48,914 bases of DNA from an uncultured Clostridia bacterium (GCA_934167305.1 CAKPKQ010000009.1:1-48914); one strand, 5' to 3'; counted from the stretch's first letter, positions 32,127 to 39,541 are shown. Notes: generated by a model not told the origin, from the letters alone. Made by a program: numbers and translations.

Positions 32127-34259
32127 TTATTCATTTTCTTCATGTTCTTCATTGTTACTAGCTTCTAAGTCTTTCATATTTAAGTTAATTCTACCTTGAT
32201 TATCAATTTCTGAAACTTTAACAGTTACTTCATCTCCAACGCTTAATACGTCTTCAACTTTTTCTACTCTTTTGCTTGATATTTTAGAAATGTGTAATAA
32301 TCCTTCATTTCCTCCGCCAATATTTACAAATGCTCCAAATGGCATTATTTTTGTTACTTTTCCGTCATATATTCCACCAACTTCAATAATTTTAGCAATG
32401 TCTAAAATCATATCCATAGCTTTTTTGCCACTTTCTGAATCATTAGCATATACGCAAACTTTTCCATCATCATTTATGTCTATTTTAACTCCTGTTTCAT
32501 CAATGATTTTATTAATCATTTTTCCTCCAGGTCCGATAACATCTTTTATTTTATCAACACTTATATTTGCCATCATGATTTTTGGTGCATATTTAGAAAC
32601 TTCTTTTCTTGGTTCGCTAATAACTGGTAACATTATATTGTCTAGAATGTAATCTCTTGCAACTTTTGTTCTTTCAAAAGCTTCTTTAATTATATCATAT
32701 GTTAGTCCATCTATTTTAATGTCAACTTGTATAGCAGTAATTCCGTCTTTAGTTCCACCAACTTTAAAGTCCATATCTCCAAAGAAGTCTTCAATTCCTT
32801 GAATATCTGTAAGCATAATATATCTGCTTGGATCATTTTTATCTGTAACTAATCCTGTTGAAATACCTGCTACTGGTTTTTTAATTGGAACTCCTGCATC
32901 CATCAATGCTAATGTGCTTCCACAAATACTTGCTTGTGATGTTGAACCATTTGAAGATAATACTTCTGATACAACTCTTATTGCATATGGGAATTCATCT
33001 TCTGATGGAATAACTGGTACTAATGCTTTTTCTGCTAAAGCTCCATGTCCAATTTCTCTTCTTCCTGGTCCTCTTGATGGTCTTGCCTCACCAACACTAT
33101 ATGATGGGAAATTATATTGGTGCATATATCTTTTTGATTCTTCTTCATCTAATCCATCTAACTCTTGAGCTTCACTATTTGTTCCTAATGTTACTATAGA
33201 CATTACTTGAGTTTGTCCTCTTGTAAATATTGCACTACCATGTACTCTTGGAAGTACACCAACTTCACATGAAAGTGGTCTTATTTCATCTATTTTTCTT
33301 CCATCTGGACGTTTGTGTTCTTCTAGAATCATTTCTCTTACACAAGCTTTTTCTAAGTCATGTACACTGTCTGCAATAGCTGTTTTCTTTTCTTCTGCTG
33401 ATTCTTCTCCATATTTTTCAACAAAGTATGCTGTAATATCCTCTGTAATTTTTTCAATGTTTGCATCTCTTACAGTTTTGTCTGTAGCTTGTACATCTTG
33501 ATACATTCTGTCTTTGAAGTTTGCTACTATTTCACTATATACTTCTGGGTCTGTTGCAAATGATTTATATTCAAATTTTGGTTTTCCTATTTCTGCTTTT
33601 ATATCAGAAATAAAGTTACATATTTTTTTGATTTCTTCATGTGCTGTTTTGATTGCTTCAAGCATTGTATCATTTGGTATTTCGTCAGCACCAGCTTCAA
33701 TCATAGTAATTTTTTCAAGTGTTCCTGCAACTGTTAATGTTAATCTACTTTTTTCTCTTTGTGCTAATGTTGGATTTATAACAATTTGGTTATCAACATA
33801 TCCAACTGCTACTGCTGCTGTAGGTCCTCCAAATGGAATATCTGATATAGAAAGTGCAGCTGATGCTCCAATCATAGCACATACTTCTGGGCTATTGTCT
33901 GGATCTACTGATAATACAGTTGCAACAACACATGTATCATTTCTAAAGTCCTTTGGAAATAATGGTCTTAAAGGTCTGTCAATTGCTCTTGATGTTAATA
34001 TAGCTTTGTCTGCTGGTTTTCCTTCTCTTTTGGTAAATCCACCTGGAATTTTACCTACTGCATATAATTTTTCTTCATAATCTACTGATAATGGGAAAAA
34101 GTCAACTCCCTCTTTTGGTTCTTTTGCTGCTGTTACATTTACCATAACAACTGTTTCTCCATAACGTACTACTACGCTACCATTTGCTAATTCTGCAATT
34201 TTTCCTGTTTCAATTGATAAAGTTCTTCCTGCTAATTGTGTTTCGTATTTTTTAAACAT
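32127..34259 (-). CDS. pnp: Polyribonucleotide nucleotidyltransferase (PNPase)
   Basis: A 710-residue 3'-to-5' phosphorolytic exoribonuclease. Two RNase PH domains (about residues 10-145 and 320-465) flank a helical domain. FFGDMDFKVGGTKDGITAIQVDIK holds the catalytic aspartates near residue 490. A KH domain (about 555-615, IKDVIGPGGKMINKIIDETGVKIDI) and an S1 domain (about 620-690, GGIYDGKVTKIMPFGAFVNIGGGNEGLLHIS) follow, with a short acidic tail. It lies downstream of rpsO, the classical order. The leader has a hairpin and its own possible promoter. Confidence 0.97.
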   Translation of the reverse strand: MFKKYETQLAGRTLSIETGKIAELANGSVVVRYGETVVMVNVTAAKEPKEGVDFFPLSVDYEEKLYAVGKIPGGFTKREGKPADKAILTSRAIDRPLRPLFPKDFRNDTCVVATVLSVDPDNSPEVCAMIGASAALSISDIPFGGPTAAVAVGYVDNQIVINPTLAQREKSRLTLTVAGTLEKITMIEAGADEIPNDTMLEAIKTAHEEIKKICNFISDIKAEIGKPKFEYKSFATDPEVYSEIVANFKDRMYQDVQATDKTVRDANIEKITEDITAYFVEKYGEESAEEKKTAIADSVHDLEKACVREMILEEHKRPDGRKIDEIRPLSCEVGVLPRVHGSAIFTRGQTQVMSIVTLGTNSEAQELDGLDEEESKRYMHQYNFPSYSVGEARPSRGPGRREIGHGALAEKALVPVIPSEDEFPYAIRVVSEVLSSNGSTSQASICGSTLALMDAGVPIKKPVAGISTGLVTDKNDPSRYIMLTDIQGIEDFFGDMDFKVGGTKDGITAIQVDIKIDGLTYDIIKEAFERTKVARDYILDNIMLPVISEPRKEVSKYAPKIMMANISVDKIKDVIGPGGKMINKIIDETGVKIDINDDGKVCVYANDSESGKKAMDMILDIAKIIEVGGIYDGKVTKIMPFGAFVNIGGGNEGLLHISKISSKRVEKVEDVLSVGDEVTVKVSEIDNQGRINLNMKDLEASNNEEHEENE

Positions 34260-34289
34260 AAATTTTTCTCCTTTTTATTTTAATTTATA

Positions 34290-34318
34290 TTATAAGCAAT
34301 ATAAAAATTAGTGTAACC
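34290..34318 (-). promoter_or_regulatory. Possible pnp promoter
   Basis: On the minus strand GTTACA (34313-34318), a 17-base spacer and TATAAT (34290-34295), then an AAAGGAG site before ATG 34259. The -35 box matches only in part. If used, transcription starts after the hairpin at 34339-34363; otherwise pnp is read through from rpsO. Confidence 0.45.
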
Positions 34319-34338
34319 TCTATTATATGCTATTATTT

Positions 34339-34363
34339 TAGTAGCACATGATACAAGCTACTA
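34339..34363 (-). promoter_or_regulatory. Hairpin in the rpsO-pnp interval
   Basis: TAGTAGC (34339-34345) pairs with GCTACTA (34357-34363) around an 11-base loop. There is no T tract, so it is not a terminator. In other bacteria pnp leaders contain hairpins that are processed and used for autoregulation; a similar role here is only an inference. Confidence 0.4.
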
Positions 34364-34422
34364 CCTAATTTATATTATTGCCTTTAATACCATAATTATT
34401 AGATTATTACAATATTCGCAAA

Positions 34423-34456
34423 TTTGGACGTTTGGCATGAAAGCAAAACGTCCAAA
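34423..34456 (-). terminator. Hairpin after rpsO, probable partial terminator
   Basis: TTTGGACGTTT (34423-34433) pairs perfectly with AAACGTCCAAA (34446-34456), 7 bases past the rpsO stop codon. On the minus strand only three T bases follow directly (AAATTTGCG), so read-through into pnp is likely. Confidence 0.6.
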
Positions 34457-34463
34457 ATGTAAA

Positions 34464-34727
34464 TTATTTTCTTAATCCTAATTTTTCAACGATGTCTCTA
34501 TATCTTTGAACATCTTTTTTAGCTAAGTAGTTAAGTAAGTTTCTTCTTGCACCTACCATTTTTAAAAGTCCTCTTCTAGAATGATTGTCTTTTACATGAA
34601 CTTTTAAATGAGCTGTTAATTCATTGATTCTTTCTGTTAAAAGAGCTATTTGAACTTCTGGAGAACCAGTATCTTTTTCATCTCTTTTATAAGTATCAAT
34701 AATTTCTTGTTTTCTTTCCTTTGTCAT
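34464..34727 (-). CDS. rpsO: Ribosomal protein S15 (uS15)
   Basis: An 87-residue 30S subunit protein binding 16S rRNA. It has the full S15 pattern: EIIDTYKRDEKDTGSPEVQIALLTERINELTAHLKVHVKDNHSRRGLLKMVGARRNLLNYL, then KKDVQRYRDIVEKLGLRK at the end. AGGAGG lies 8 bases before ATG 34727. The roughly 110-base leader is folded into two hairpins that may bind S15 itself. It is followed by pnp. Confidence 0.98.
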   Translation of the reverse strand: MTKERKQEIIDTYKRDEKDTGSPEVQIALLTERINELTAHLKVHVKDNHSRRGLLKMVGARRNLLNYLAKKDVQRYRDIVEKLGLRK

Positions 34728-34765
34728 TTTATTTTCCTCCTATTATTAAAATTTGCCTTAAGCTG

Positions 34766-34868
34766 AGTTTTAGTTTGGAGTATTATTCCCTAAAACTAAG
34801 TAAAAGGTATTGAAAGTACCTGTAAATGGTACCTTTTATATAATAGCATATTTTACCAATAAAAGCAA
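34766..34868 (-). promoter_or_regulatory. rpsO promoter and structured leader (candidate S15 autoregulatory RNA)
   Basis: On the minus strand TTGCTT (34863-34868), a 17-base spacer and TATTAT (34840-34845). The leader begins with a hairpin pairing AAAAGGTA (34802-34809) with TACCTTTT (34830-34837), then a second with AGTTTTAG (34766-34773) and CTAAAACT (34790-34797). Neither has a following T tract. rpsO leaders in other bacteria bind S15 to control translation, by several unrelated structures; that this one does is an inference. Confidence 0.5.
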
Positions 34869-34941
34869 GTATTTAGCAATATATTTTTATATTATAAGAA
34901 GAAAAGTGGTTTCGCCACAAGTACATGGTAACTTAACCTTG

Positions 34942-34976
34942 TTGTATAGCAAAAATCTTCGATTTTTCCTATACAA
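34942..34976. other. Stable noncoding hairpin beyond the hfq-like terminator
   Basis: TTGTATAG then AAAAATC (34942-34957) pairs with GATTTTT then CTATACAA (34961-34976), with one mismatched base pair position inside the stem and a 3-base loop. It is one of several hairpins between rpsO and the hfq-like gene. A shorter one (GTGG with CCAC, near 34906-34918) lies beyond it. No open reading frame is in the segment. Confidence 0.6.
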
Positions 34977-34983
34977 TTAGAAA

Positions 34984-35008
34984 CTGGGTATGGAAGATCC
35001 ATACCCAG
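34984..35008 (-). terminator. Terminator hairpin of the hfq-like gene
   Basis: CTGGGTATGG (34984-34993) pairs perfectly with CCATACCCAG (34999-35008), loop 5 bases, 10 bases beyond the stop codon. On the minus strand it is followed by TTTCTAATTGT, a short T tract. The GC-rich stem contrasts with the host AT-rich terminators and resembles the one after the GT2 gene. Confidence 0.72.
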
Positions 35009-35018
35009 TAGGAGAAAG

Positions 35019-35270
35019 TCACTTTGCAGGTTCAATAGTAGAGATGGCATGCTTGAAAATCATGCACTGCACATCTTGTTCGATTGTCGGACCTGGTCTG
35101 GTAATGATGACAACACTGTCATCAATGTCGTTGATGTAGCATTTGAGCTGGTAACCATTTACCATTATAATGGTTACCAACTTTCCATCCAAGGATTCAA
35201 GATATTCTCTCTGTAGTGCGATTCTGGAATTCTGCCGATTCATGTTTCTTCCTCTGGAAAGTGTGCACAT
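35019..35270 (-). CDS. Divergent Hfq-like (Sm-fold) RNA-binding protein, GC-richer gene
   Basis: An 83-residue protein with the Hfq pattern: a short helix LQREYLESLDG, Sm1 strands VTIIMVNGYQLKCYINDIDDSVVIIT, a variable loop, and Sm2 VQCMIFKHAISTIEP. VNG and KHAISTI match Hfq closely, including the Lys and His of the YKH motif. Aligned by eye to E. coli Hfq, Tyr25 becomes Ile, Gln41 Asp and Phe42 Ser, so key RNA-stacking residues on both faces differ. ATG 35270 (AGGAG, 10 bases) is used; ATG 35243 (AGAGG, 7 bases) would give a more Hfq-like N-terminus. The line 35041-35100 has 29 G/C of 60, far above its neighbours, so transfer is likely. It is not next to miaA. Confidence 0.75.
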   Translation of the reverse strand: MCTLSRGRNMNRQNSRIALQREYLESLDGKLVTIIMVNGYQLKCYINDIDDSVVIITRPGPTIEQDVQCMIFKHAISTIEPAK

Positions 35271-35318
35271 TTTAATTTCTCTCCTTTTTATTTTTTAGAG
35301 CTATGCTCTATGCTATAT

Positions 35319-35348
35319 ATTATACCATATTTACATAATATTGTAAAT
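35319..35348 (-). promoter_or_regulatory. Promoter and inverted repeat of the hfq-like gene
   Basis: On the minus strand TTTACA (35342-35347), a 17-base spacer and TATAAT (35319-35324). A perfect 7-bp inverted repeat, ATTTACA (35329-35335) and TGTAAAT (35342-35348), covers the -35 box and could be a regulator site. The short inverted repeat AGAGC-TAT-GCTCT lies further into the leader. Confidence 0.7.
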
Positions 35349-35367
35349 AATTTGCTTTATTAGTAAT

Positions 35368-36432
35368 TTAATAGCAATATTTTTCTATTATTCTCTCATA
35401 TATTTTTACTGTATCATTTAATTTTTGTATTTCTATGTGTTCATTACTTTGATGTGATGTATTTGGTCCCGGTCCAATTATAACAACTTCTGAATTGTTT
35501 ATAAAGCTTGCTTCTGTTACATAATTTTCTGCTGTTTTTTGTGAATTACATAATTCTTCTAGCATTGTTATCATCTTATCATTGTTATTTATCTTTGGAA
35601 ATATATTTATACCGATTTCAAATTCACTGTCATATTTTTTTAATATTTTTTCTATATCTTTAGCAATTTTTCCGTTATGCTTTTCATATACAGTTCTAGC
35701 ATCAAACATCACTACACATTTATCTGGCACTTTATTTGTAGAATCTCCACCTTCAATTTTTCCAATATTGATTGTTGTGTATGGAATTGAAAATATATTA
35801 TTTTTTTCATTTCTTAATTCCTGCGAAAATACTAGCAATTCTTGTATAAACTTATTTGCTTCTATAATTGCATTTTTGCCTAAATCTGGTGTGCTAGAAT
35901 GTGTTGATTTTCCAAAAAAGGTAACTTTAGCTTCTATGCATCCTTTTGTTGCAATTACTGGTTTCATATCTGTTGGCTCTGCAATTATAATGTGCTTTGG
36001 GAATTTTTCATTTAGTCCAGTTAATACCTTTATACCTTCAAAATCAGTTTCTTCATCAAATGTAAAATATAGTTTTATCCCATTTTTTAATTTACTTTTA
36101 TCTATATTTGTACAGGCCTTTAAAAACGCAGACATTCCACCTTTCATATCACAGGCTCCTAGTCCATAAATTCTTCCATCCTTTATTTTTAACTCAAATG
36201 GATTGCTTTCCCATCCATCTGCAATATTCACAGTGTCGAGATGTCCGCTAAAGCCTAGTATAGGGTCTTTTCCAATACTTGCAATAAGGCATTTTTTATT
36301 ATTTCCTTTTTCATTACATTCAAACCCATACTGTTCTAAATATTGTTTTATCCATTCTATTATTTCATTATTTTGTAAATCTTTTATTGTATTAAAACTT
36401 ACTAATTTTTTTAATATATCAATTGTCTCCAT
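35368..36432 (-). CDS. M20-family metallopeptidase (ArgE/DapE type)
   Basis: A 354-residue zinc-dependent deacylase or peptidase. Metal-binding motifs are visible: GFSGHLDTVNIADGW (His, Asp), YGLGACDMKGGMSAFLKA (bridging Asp), LYFTFDEETDFEG (catalytic Glu-Glu pair), IIAEPTD (Asp/Glu), and the closing NTSHQSNEHIEI (His). The dimerisation domain spans about residues 165-280. Family substrates include N-acetylornithine and N-succinyl-diaminopimelate. With dapL and dapF nearby a lysine-pathway role is tempting, but the DapL route needs no desuccinylase, so the substrate is open. A GGGGGG ribosome binding site lies 6 bases before the ATG. Confidence 0.88.
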   Translation of the reverse strand: METIDILKKLVSFNTIKDLQNNEIIEWIKQYLEQYGFECNEKGNNKKCLIASIGKDPILGFSGHLDTVNIADGWESNPFELKIKDGRIYGLGACDMKGGMSAFLKACTNIDKSKLKNGIKLYFTFDEETDFEGIKVLTGLNEKFPKHIIIAEPTDMKPVIATKGCIEAKVTFFGKSTHSSTPDLGKNAIIEANKFIQELLVFSQELRNEKNNIFSIPYTTINIGKIEGGDSTNKVPDKCVVMFDARTVYEKHNGKIAKDIEKILKKYDSEFEIGINIFPKINNNDKMITMLEELCNSQKTAENYVTEASFINNSEVVIIGPGPNTSHQSNEHIEIQKLNDTVKIYERIIEKYCY

Positions 36433-36445
36433 GTTTTTCCCCCCT

Positions 36446-36490
36446 AAAAATAAAGTGGTCTATAATTAGATTATAAACCACTTTATTTTT
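36446..36490. terminator. Long hairpin between the M20 gene and the GNAT gene
   Basis: AAAAATAAAGTGGT (36446-36459) pairs perfectly with ACCACTTTATTTTT (36477-36490), with an inner ATAAT/ATTAT extension. On the minus strand it ends with TTTTT and follows the GNAT stop by 11 bases, so it is the GNAT terminator; the symmetry lets it work both ways. Confidence 0.82.
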
Positions 36491-36501
36491 AAAGGAAAGC
36501 T

Positions 36502-37038
36502 TTATTTAATTTTTTTCTCGTAAAAGCACCTTAAATCTTTTCTTGTACTTCCATCCACTCTTTTCATTTCGCACCATTGTTTTACATCTGGCACACGATG
36601 AAAACCGCATTTTCTTGCAATACCTGCAGACATTGACTCCTCTTTATGAAAGTTAGTCCGCATGTACACATAATCATAGTCATGTACAATTGTATATTGC
36701 AGAAACTTTTTAAACAATTCTGTGGCAATTCCTCTATTTCTATATTCTGGAAGTGTTGCCACATCCGAAAGATACATTACTTTCTTCTTCGTGTCATAAG
36801 TTACAGGATGTTCACCAAGAACTATTGGGTGCATCGAAAGAATTGAAACACACTTTCCATCAATATAATAGCCAAATACAGTACCACTTTTGATAAAGTA
36901 TGATTCATATTCATTTCTTACCTCGTCTGGTGTCCAGCTTTCCCAAAAAGGGAAACCCTCATACACTTTAAAAACTTTAGCAAAGTCTTCAAAGTTTACA
37001 TGAATCCGAATATCACCGCTAGGTTTCTTTTCGATCAT
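36502..37038 (-). CDS. GNAT-family N-acetyltransferase, GC-richer gene
   Basis: A 178-residue acetyl-CoA-dependent acetyltransferase. The acetyl-CoA loop is VMYLSDVATLPEYRNRGIATELFKKFLQYTI, with RNRGIA as motif A, followed by YVYMRTNFHKEESMSAGIARKCGFHRVP as motif B. FGYYIDGKCVSILSMHP is the preceding strand pair. No substrate can be named. The line 36541-36600 has 25 G/C of 60, above its neighbours, though less marked than for the hfq-like or GT2 genes. It stands alone between its own promoter and a bidirectional terminator, separating dapL from the M20 gene. Confidence 0.85.
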   Translation of the reverse strand: MIEKKPSGDIRIHVNFEDFAKVFKVYEGFPFWESWTPDEVRNEYESYFIKSGTVFGYYIDGKCVSILSMHPIVLGEHPVTYDTKKKVMYLSDVATLPEYRNRGIATELFKKFLQYTIVHDYDYVYMRTNFHKEESMSAGIARKCGFHRVPDVKQWCEMKRVDGSTRKDLRCFYEKKIK

Positions 37039-37090
37039 TTTAGATTTCGTCCTTTCATCAAATTAATGTATAAAAACATTGTATTCAATT

Positions 37091-37119
37091 ATTATACTAT
37101 AAATCCTTTCAAAAGTAAA
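37091..37119 (-). promoter_or_regulatory. Promoter of the GNAT gene
   Basis: On the minus strand TTTACT (37114-37119), a 17-base spacer and TATAAT (37091-37096), starting 3 bases beyond the dapL stop. The AAAGGA site lies 11 bases before ATG 37038. Confidence 0.65.
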
Positions 37120-37122
37120 GTT

Positions 37123-38352
37123 TTATGTATACTCATTTTTAATTCTGTCTATAGCTTCTATTGTCTGCTCATAGCCTCCAAATCCAGTTAGTCTAAAGTA
37201 TCCTTCTCCACTTGGTCCAAATCCTCTTCCTGGCAACCCTACTATATTTACTTTTTCTAAAAGTTCATCAAAAAATTGCCATGAATTTTGACCACTAGGA
37301 ACCTTTAACCAAATATATGGTGAATTTACCGCACCATATGTATTAAACCCCGCTTCATTTAAACCACTTTTTATTATATTAGCATTTGTTAAATAGCACT
37401 GTATGTTTTTACTTATTTCTTTTTTAGCCTCTTCTAAAAAAGTCGCCTCAGCTCCTCTTTGTGTAATATATGATACTCCATTAAACTTTGTATTTTGCCT
37501 TCTACTCCACAATTCATTTAAACTAACTTTTTCATTATTTTGTGTATAGCCATATAGTTCTTTTGGCACTATTGTATATGCACACCTAATGCCTGTAAAT
37601 CCTGCTGATTTCGAAAAACTTTTAAATTCAATTGCAACTTCTTTTGCACCATCAATTTCATAAATTGAATGTGGTACATTTTTATCTACTATATAAGCTT
37701 CATAAGCCGAATCATATAATATAATTGCCTTATTTTGTTTTGCATAATCCACCCATTTTTTTAGTTCATCTTTTGTAAGCACTGCACCTGTAGGATTATT
37801 TGGGTAACATAAATATATTAAATCTACTTTTGTTTTTGGTATTTCAGGTTTAAAATTGTTTGTGTTATTTGCCACTAAATATATAATTTTTTCATAATTT
37901 GTTATATTAAATTCTCCACTTCTTCCAGCCATAACATTTGTATCTAAATATGCAGGATATACAGGATCTTGTATTGCTACTTTATTACTTACATCAAATA
38001 TTTCGCTTATATTACATATGTCACAATTTATTCCGTCAGATATAAATACTTCACCATTTTCAAATCTAATTCCTTTAGATAGATAATCATATTTTATAAT
38101 TTTTTCTTTTAAAAAATCATAACCAAGTTCTGGTCCATAACCTCTAAACGTACTTTTTTCTTGCATTTCTTCACATGCTTTTTTCATTGCATTAACAACT
38201 ACTTTTGGTAATGGTTGTGTCACATCTCCAATTCCAATGTTTATTATTTTTTTGCCTGGATTTTTAACTTTAAATTCTTCAACCTTTTTGTTTACTTTAG
38301 CAAACAAATAATTTTTTTGAAGTTTCAAAAAATTTTCGTTTATTCTACTCAT
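37123..38352 (-). CDS. dapL: LL-diaminopimelate aminotransferase
   Basis: A 409-residue class I PLP aminotransferase converting tetrahydrodipicolinate directly to LL-diaminopimelate, with glutamate as donor. NIGIGDVTQPLPKVVVNAMKKA and TFRGYGPELGYDFLKEKI are typical DapL segments. YLCYPNNPTGAVLTKDEL, IILYDSAYEAYI (cofactor Asp and Tyr) and KSFSKSAGFTGIRCAYTIVP (Schiff-base Lys near residue 272) make the active site. Length is normal. The start overlaps the end of the restored dapF frame by 8 bases, so dapF and dapL are coupled and make the last steps to meso-DAP for lysine and peptidoglycan. Confidence 0.95.
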   Translation of the reverse strand: MSRINENFLKLQKNYLFAKVNKKVEEFKVKNPGKKIINIGIGDVTQPLPKVVVNAMKKACEEMQEKSTFRGYGPELGYDFLKEKIIKYDYLSKGIRFENGEVFISDGINCDICNISEIFDVSNKVAIQDPVYPAYLDTNVMAGRSGEFNITNYEKIIYLVANNTNNFKPEIPKTKVDLIYLCYPNNPTGAVLTKDELKKWVDYAKQNKAIILYDSAYEAYIVDKNVPHSIYEIDGAKEVAIEFKSFSKSAGFTGIRCAYTIVPKELYGYTQNNEKVSLNELWSRRQNTKFNGVSYITQRGAEATFLEEAKKEISKNIQCYLTNANIIKSGLNEAGFNTYGAVNSPYIWLKVPSGQNSWQFFDELLEKVNIVGLPGRGFGPSGEGYFRLTGFGGYEQTIEAIDRIKNEYT

Positions 38353-39188
38353 TTATCCATTCTCCTTTAAACACAGTCACTGCTGGTCCTGTCATATATA
38401 TATGATTATTTTGTTTCCACTCAATTTTAAGTTTCCCGACCTAACAAATGTACTGTTACTTTTCTCGCTGTATGTCCATTTAAGTAACTTGCTACAACTG
38501 CAGCACAAGCTCCTGTTCCACATGCCATTGTTTCACCTGTTCCTCTTTCCCATACTCTCATATTTATATTTTCATCATCTATAACTTCTACAAATTCTAT
38601 ATTTGCTCTCTCTGGAAACACTTCAGAACTTTCTAAAATCGGTCCATATTTTTCTATTTTAAAATTATTTAATTTTTCTACAAATGTAACCGCATGTGGA
38701 TTTCCAATTGAAACACATGTAAGTTCAAATATTTTATCATCTACTTCTAAATTTACAGTTACCTTTTTTTCATCTACTTTTGCATTTACTACTGGAATTT
38801 TGCAAGGTTTAAATATTGGCTCTCCCATATCTACTTCAACTGTTTTAACATTTCCTTTAATTATATTTAACTTTAAATCTTTTATTCCAGACAAAGTTTC
38901 TATTTTAGCTGTTTCAGCTTTTATCATTCCAAGTTCATATGCAAGTTTAGCAACACATCTAATTCCATTTCCACACATTTGTGCTTCTGTGCCATCACTA
39001 TTAAACATTCTCATTTTTAAATCTGCCACATTGCTTTTGCACAATAAAATTAAACCATCTGATCCAATTCCAAAATGTCTATTACTCAACTTTCTGCTCA
39101 AATTCTCTATGTCAATCGGCTCTTTTCTGTTTATACAATCTATATAAACGTAGTCATTACCAAGTCCTTGCATTTTAAAAAACATCAT
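38345..39188 (-). pseudogene. dapF: Diaminopimelate epimerase, frameshifted near the C-terminus
   Basis: DapF converts LL- to meso-diaminopimelate. MMFFKMQGLGNDYVYID, the first catalytic Cys in AQMCGNGIRC and the second in TMACGTGACAAVVAS are all intact. After VHLLGR the frame ends at 38427. Deleting one C, complement of 38438, restores LLGGKLKIEWKQNNHIYMTG and then PAVTVFKGEWINE, the DapF C-terminal strands, up to a TAG at 38345 overlapping dapL. Thus about 29 residues are lost or replaced. DapF is normally needed for peptidoglycan, so a sequencing error is a serious possibility. The same type of insertion is in hicA. The start ATG lies inside a strong hairpin. Confidence 0.9.
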
Positions 39189-39225
39189 AAAATGTAACTC
39201 CTTTCATTACATTTTATGATGTTTT
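39179..39225 (-). promoter_or_regulatory. 19-bp hairpin holding the dapF start codon, ribosome binding site in the loop
   Basis: The arms 39179-39197 and 39207-39225 are perfect complements of 19 bp. The 9-base loop on the minus strand is TGAAAGGAG, the ribosome binding site, and the 3' arm contains both possible dapF start codons (39188 and 39185). A run of six T (39177-39182) overlaps the arm end, so it could also act as an intrinsic terminator for the upstream DUF4190 gene. Translational switch, attenuator and terminator remain open. Confidence 0.75.
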
Positions 39226-39269
39226 GTTTTTATTATGATTTTTTATTTTTATGTATTAAGTGTTTTCAA

Positions 39270-39527
39270 TTATATTCCTTCAAGTAATATAATTAATATT
39301 ATACTTACATATGTAAATACAAGCAAAGATAATCCTATTATTCCTAATATTAGTCCTGCTTTTCCTAATTTACTTCCTGTCTTTTTAGCTGATTTAGCTC
39401 CAAATATAATTGCTAATACGCCAGTTGGTAAGGTTATATACCAAAAGAATGACCAAAGTATAGAAATTATACCTAATACAAAACCAGCTATTCCCATTGC
39501 AGATTTCTTTTTATTATTTTCTTCCAT
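39270..39527 (-). CDS. DUF4190-type small membrane protein
   Basis: An 85-residue protein with two or three hydrophobic helices (about residues 11-32, 33-48 and 58-84). SAMGIAGFVLGIISILWSFFWYITLPTGVLAIIFGAKSAKK and GKAGLILGIIGLSLLVF are typical of DUF4190. The function of the family is unknown. A GGAGG site precedes the ATG. It lies 14 bases after the beta-propeller gene and is probably co-transcribed with it. Confidence 0.82.
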   Translation of the reverse strand: MEENNKKKSAMGIAGFVLGIISILWSFFWYITLPTGVLAIIFGAKSAKKTGSKLGKAGLILGIIGLSLLVFTYVSIILIILLEGI

Positions 39528-39541
39528 ATTTACATTCCTCC

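Noticed and set aside
33514..34080. A 188-codon plus-strand frame antisense to pnp
   Set aside because: It mirrors the codon structure of pnp and shows no protein family pattern.
35368..36432. M20 peptidase as DapE of the lysine pathway
   Set aside because: dapL nearby indicates the direct aminotransferase route, which needs no succinyl intermediates; substrate left open.
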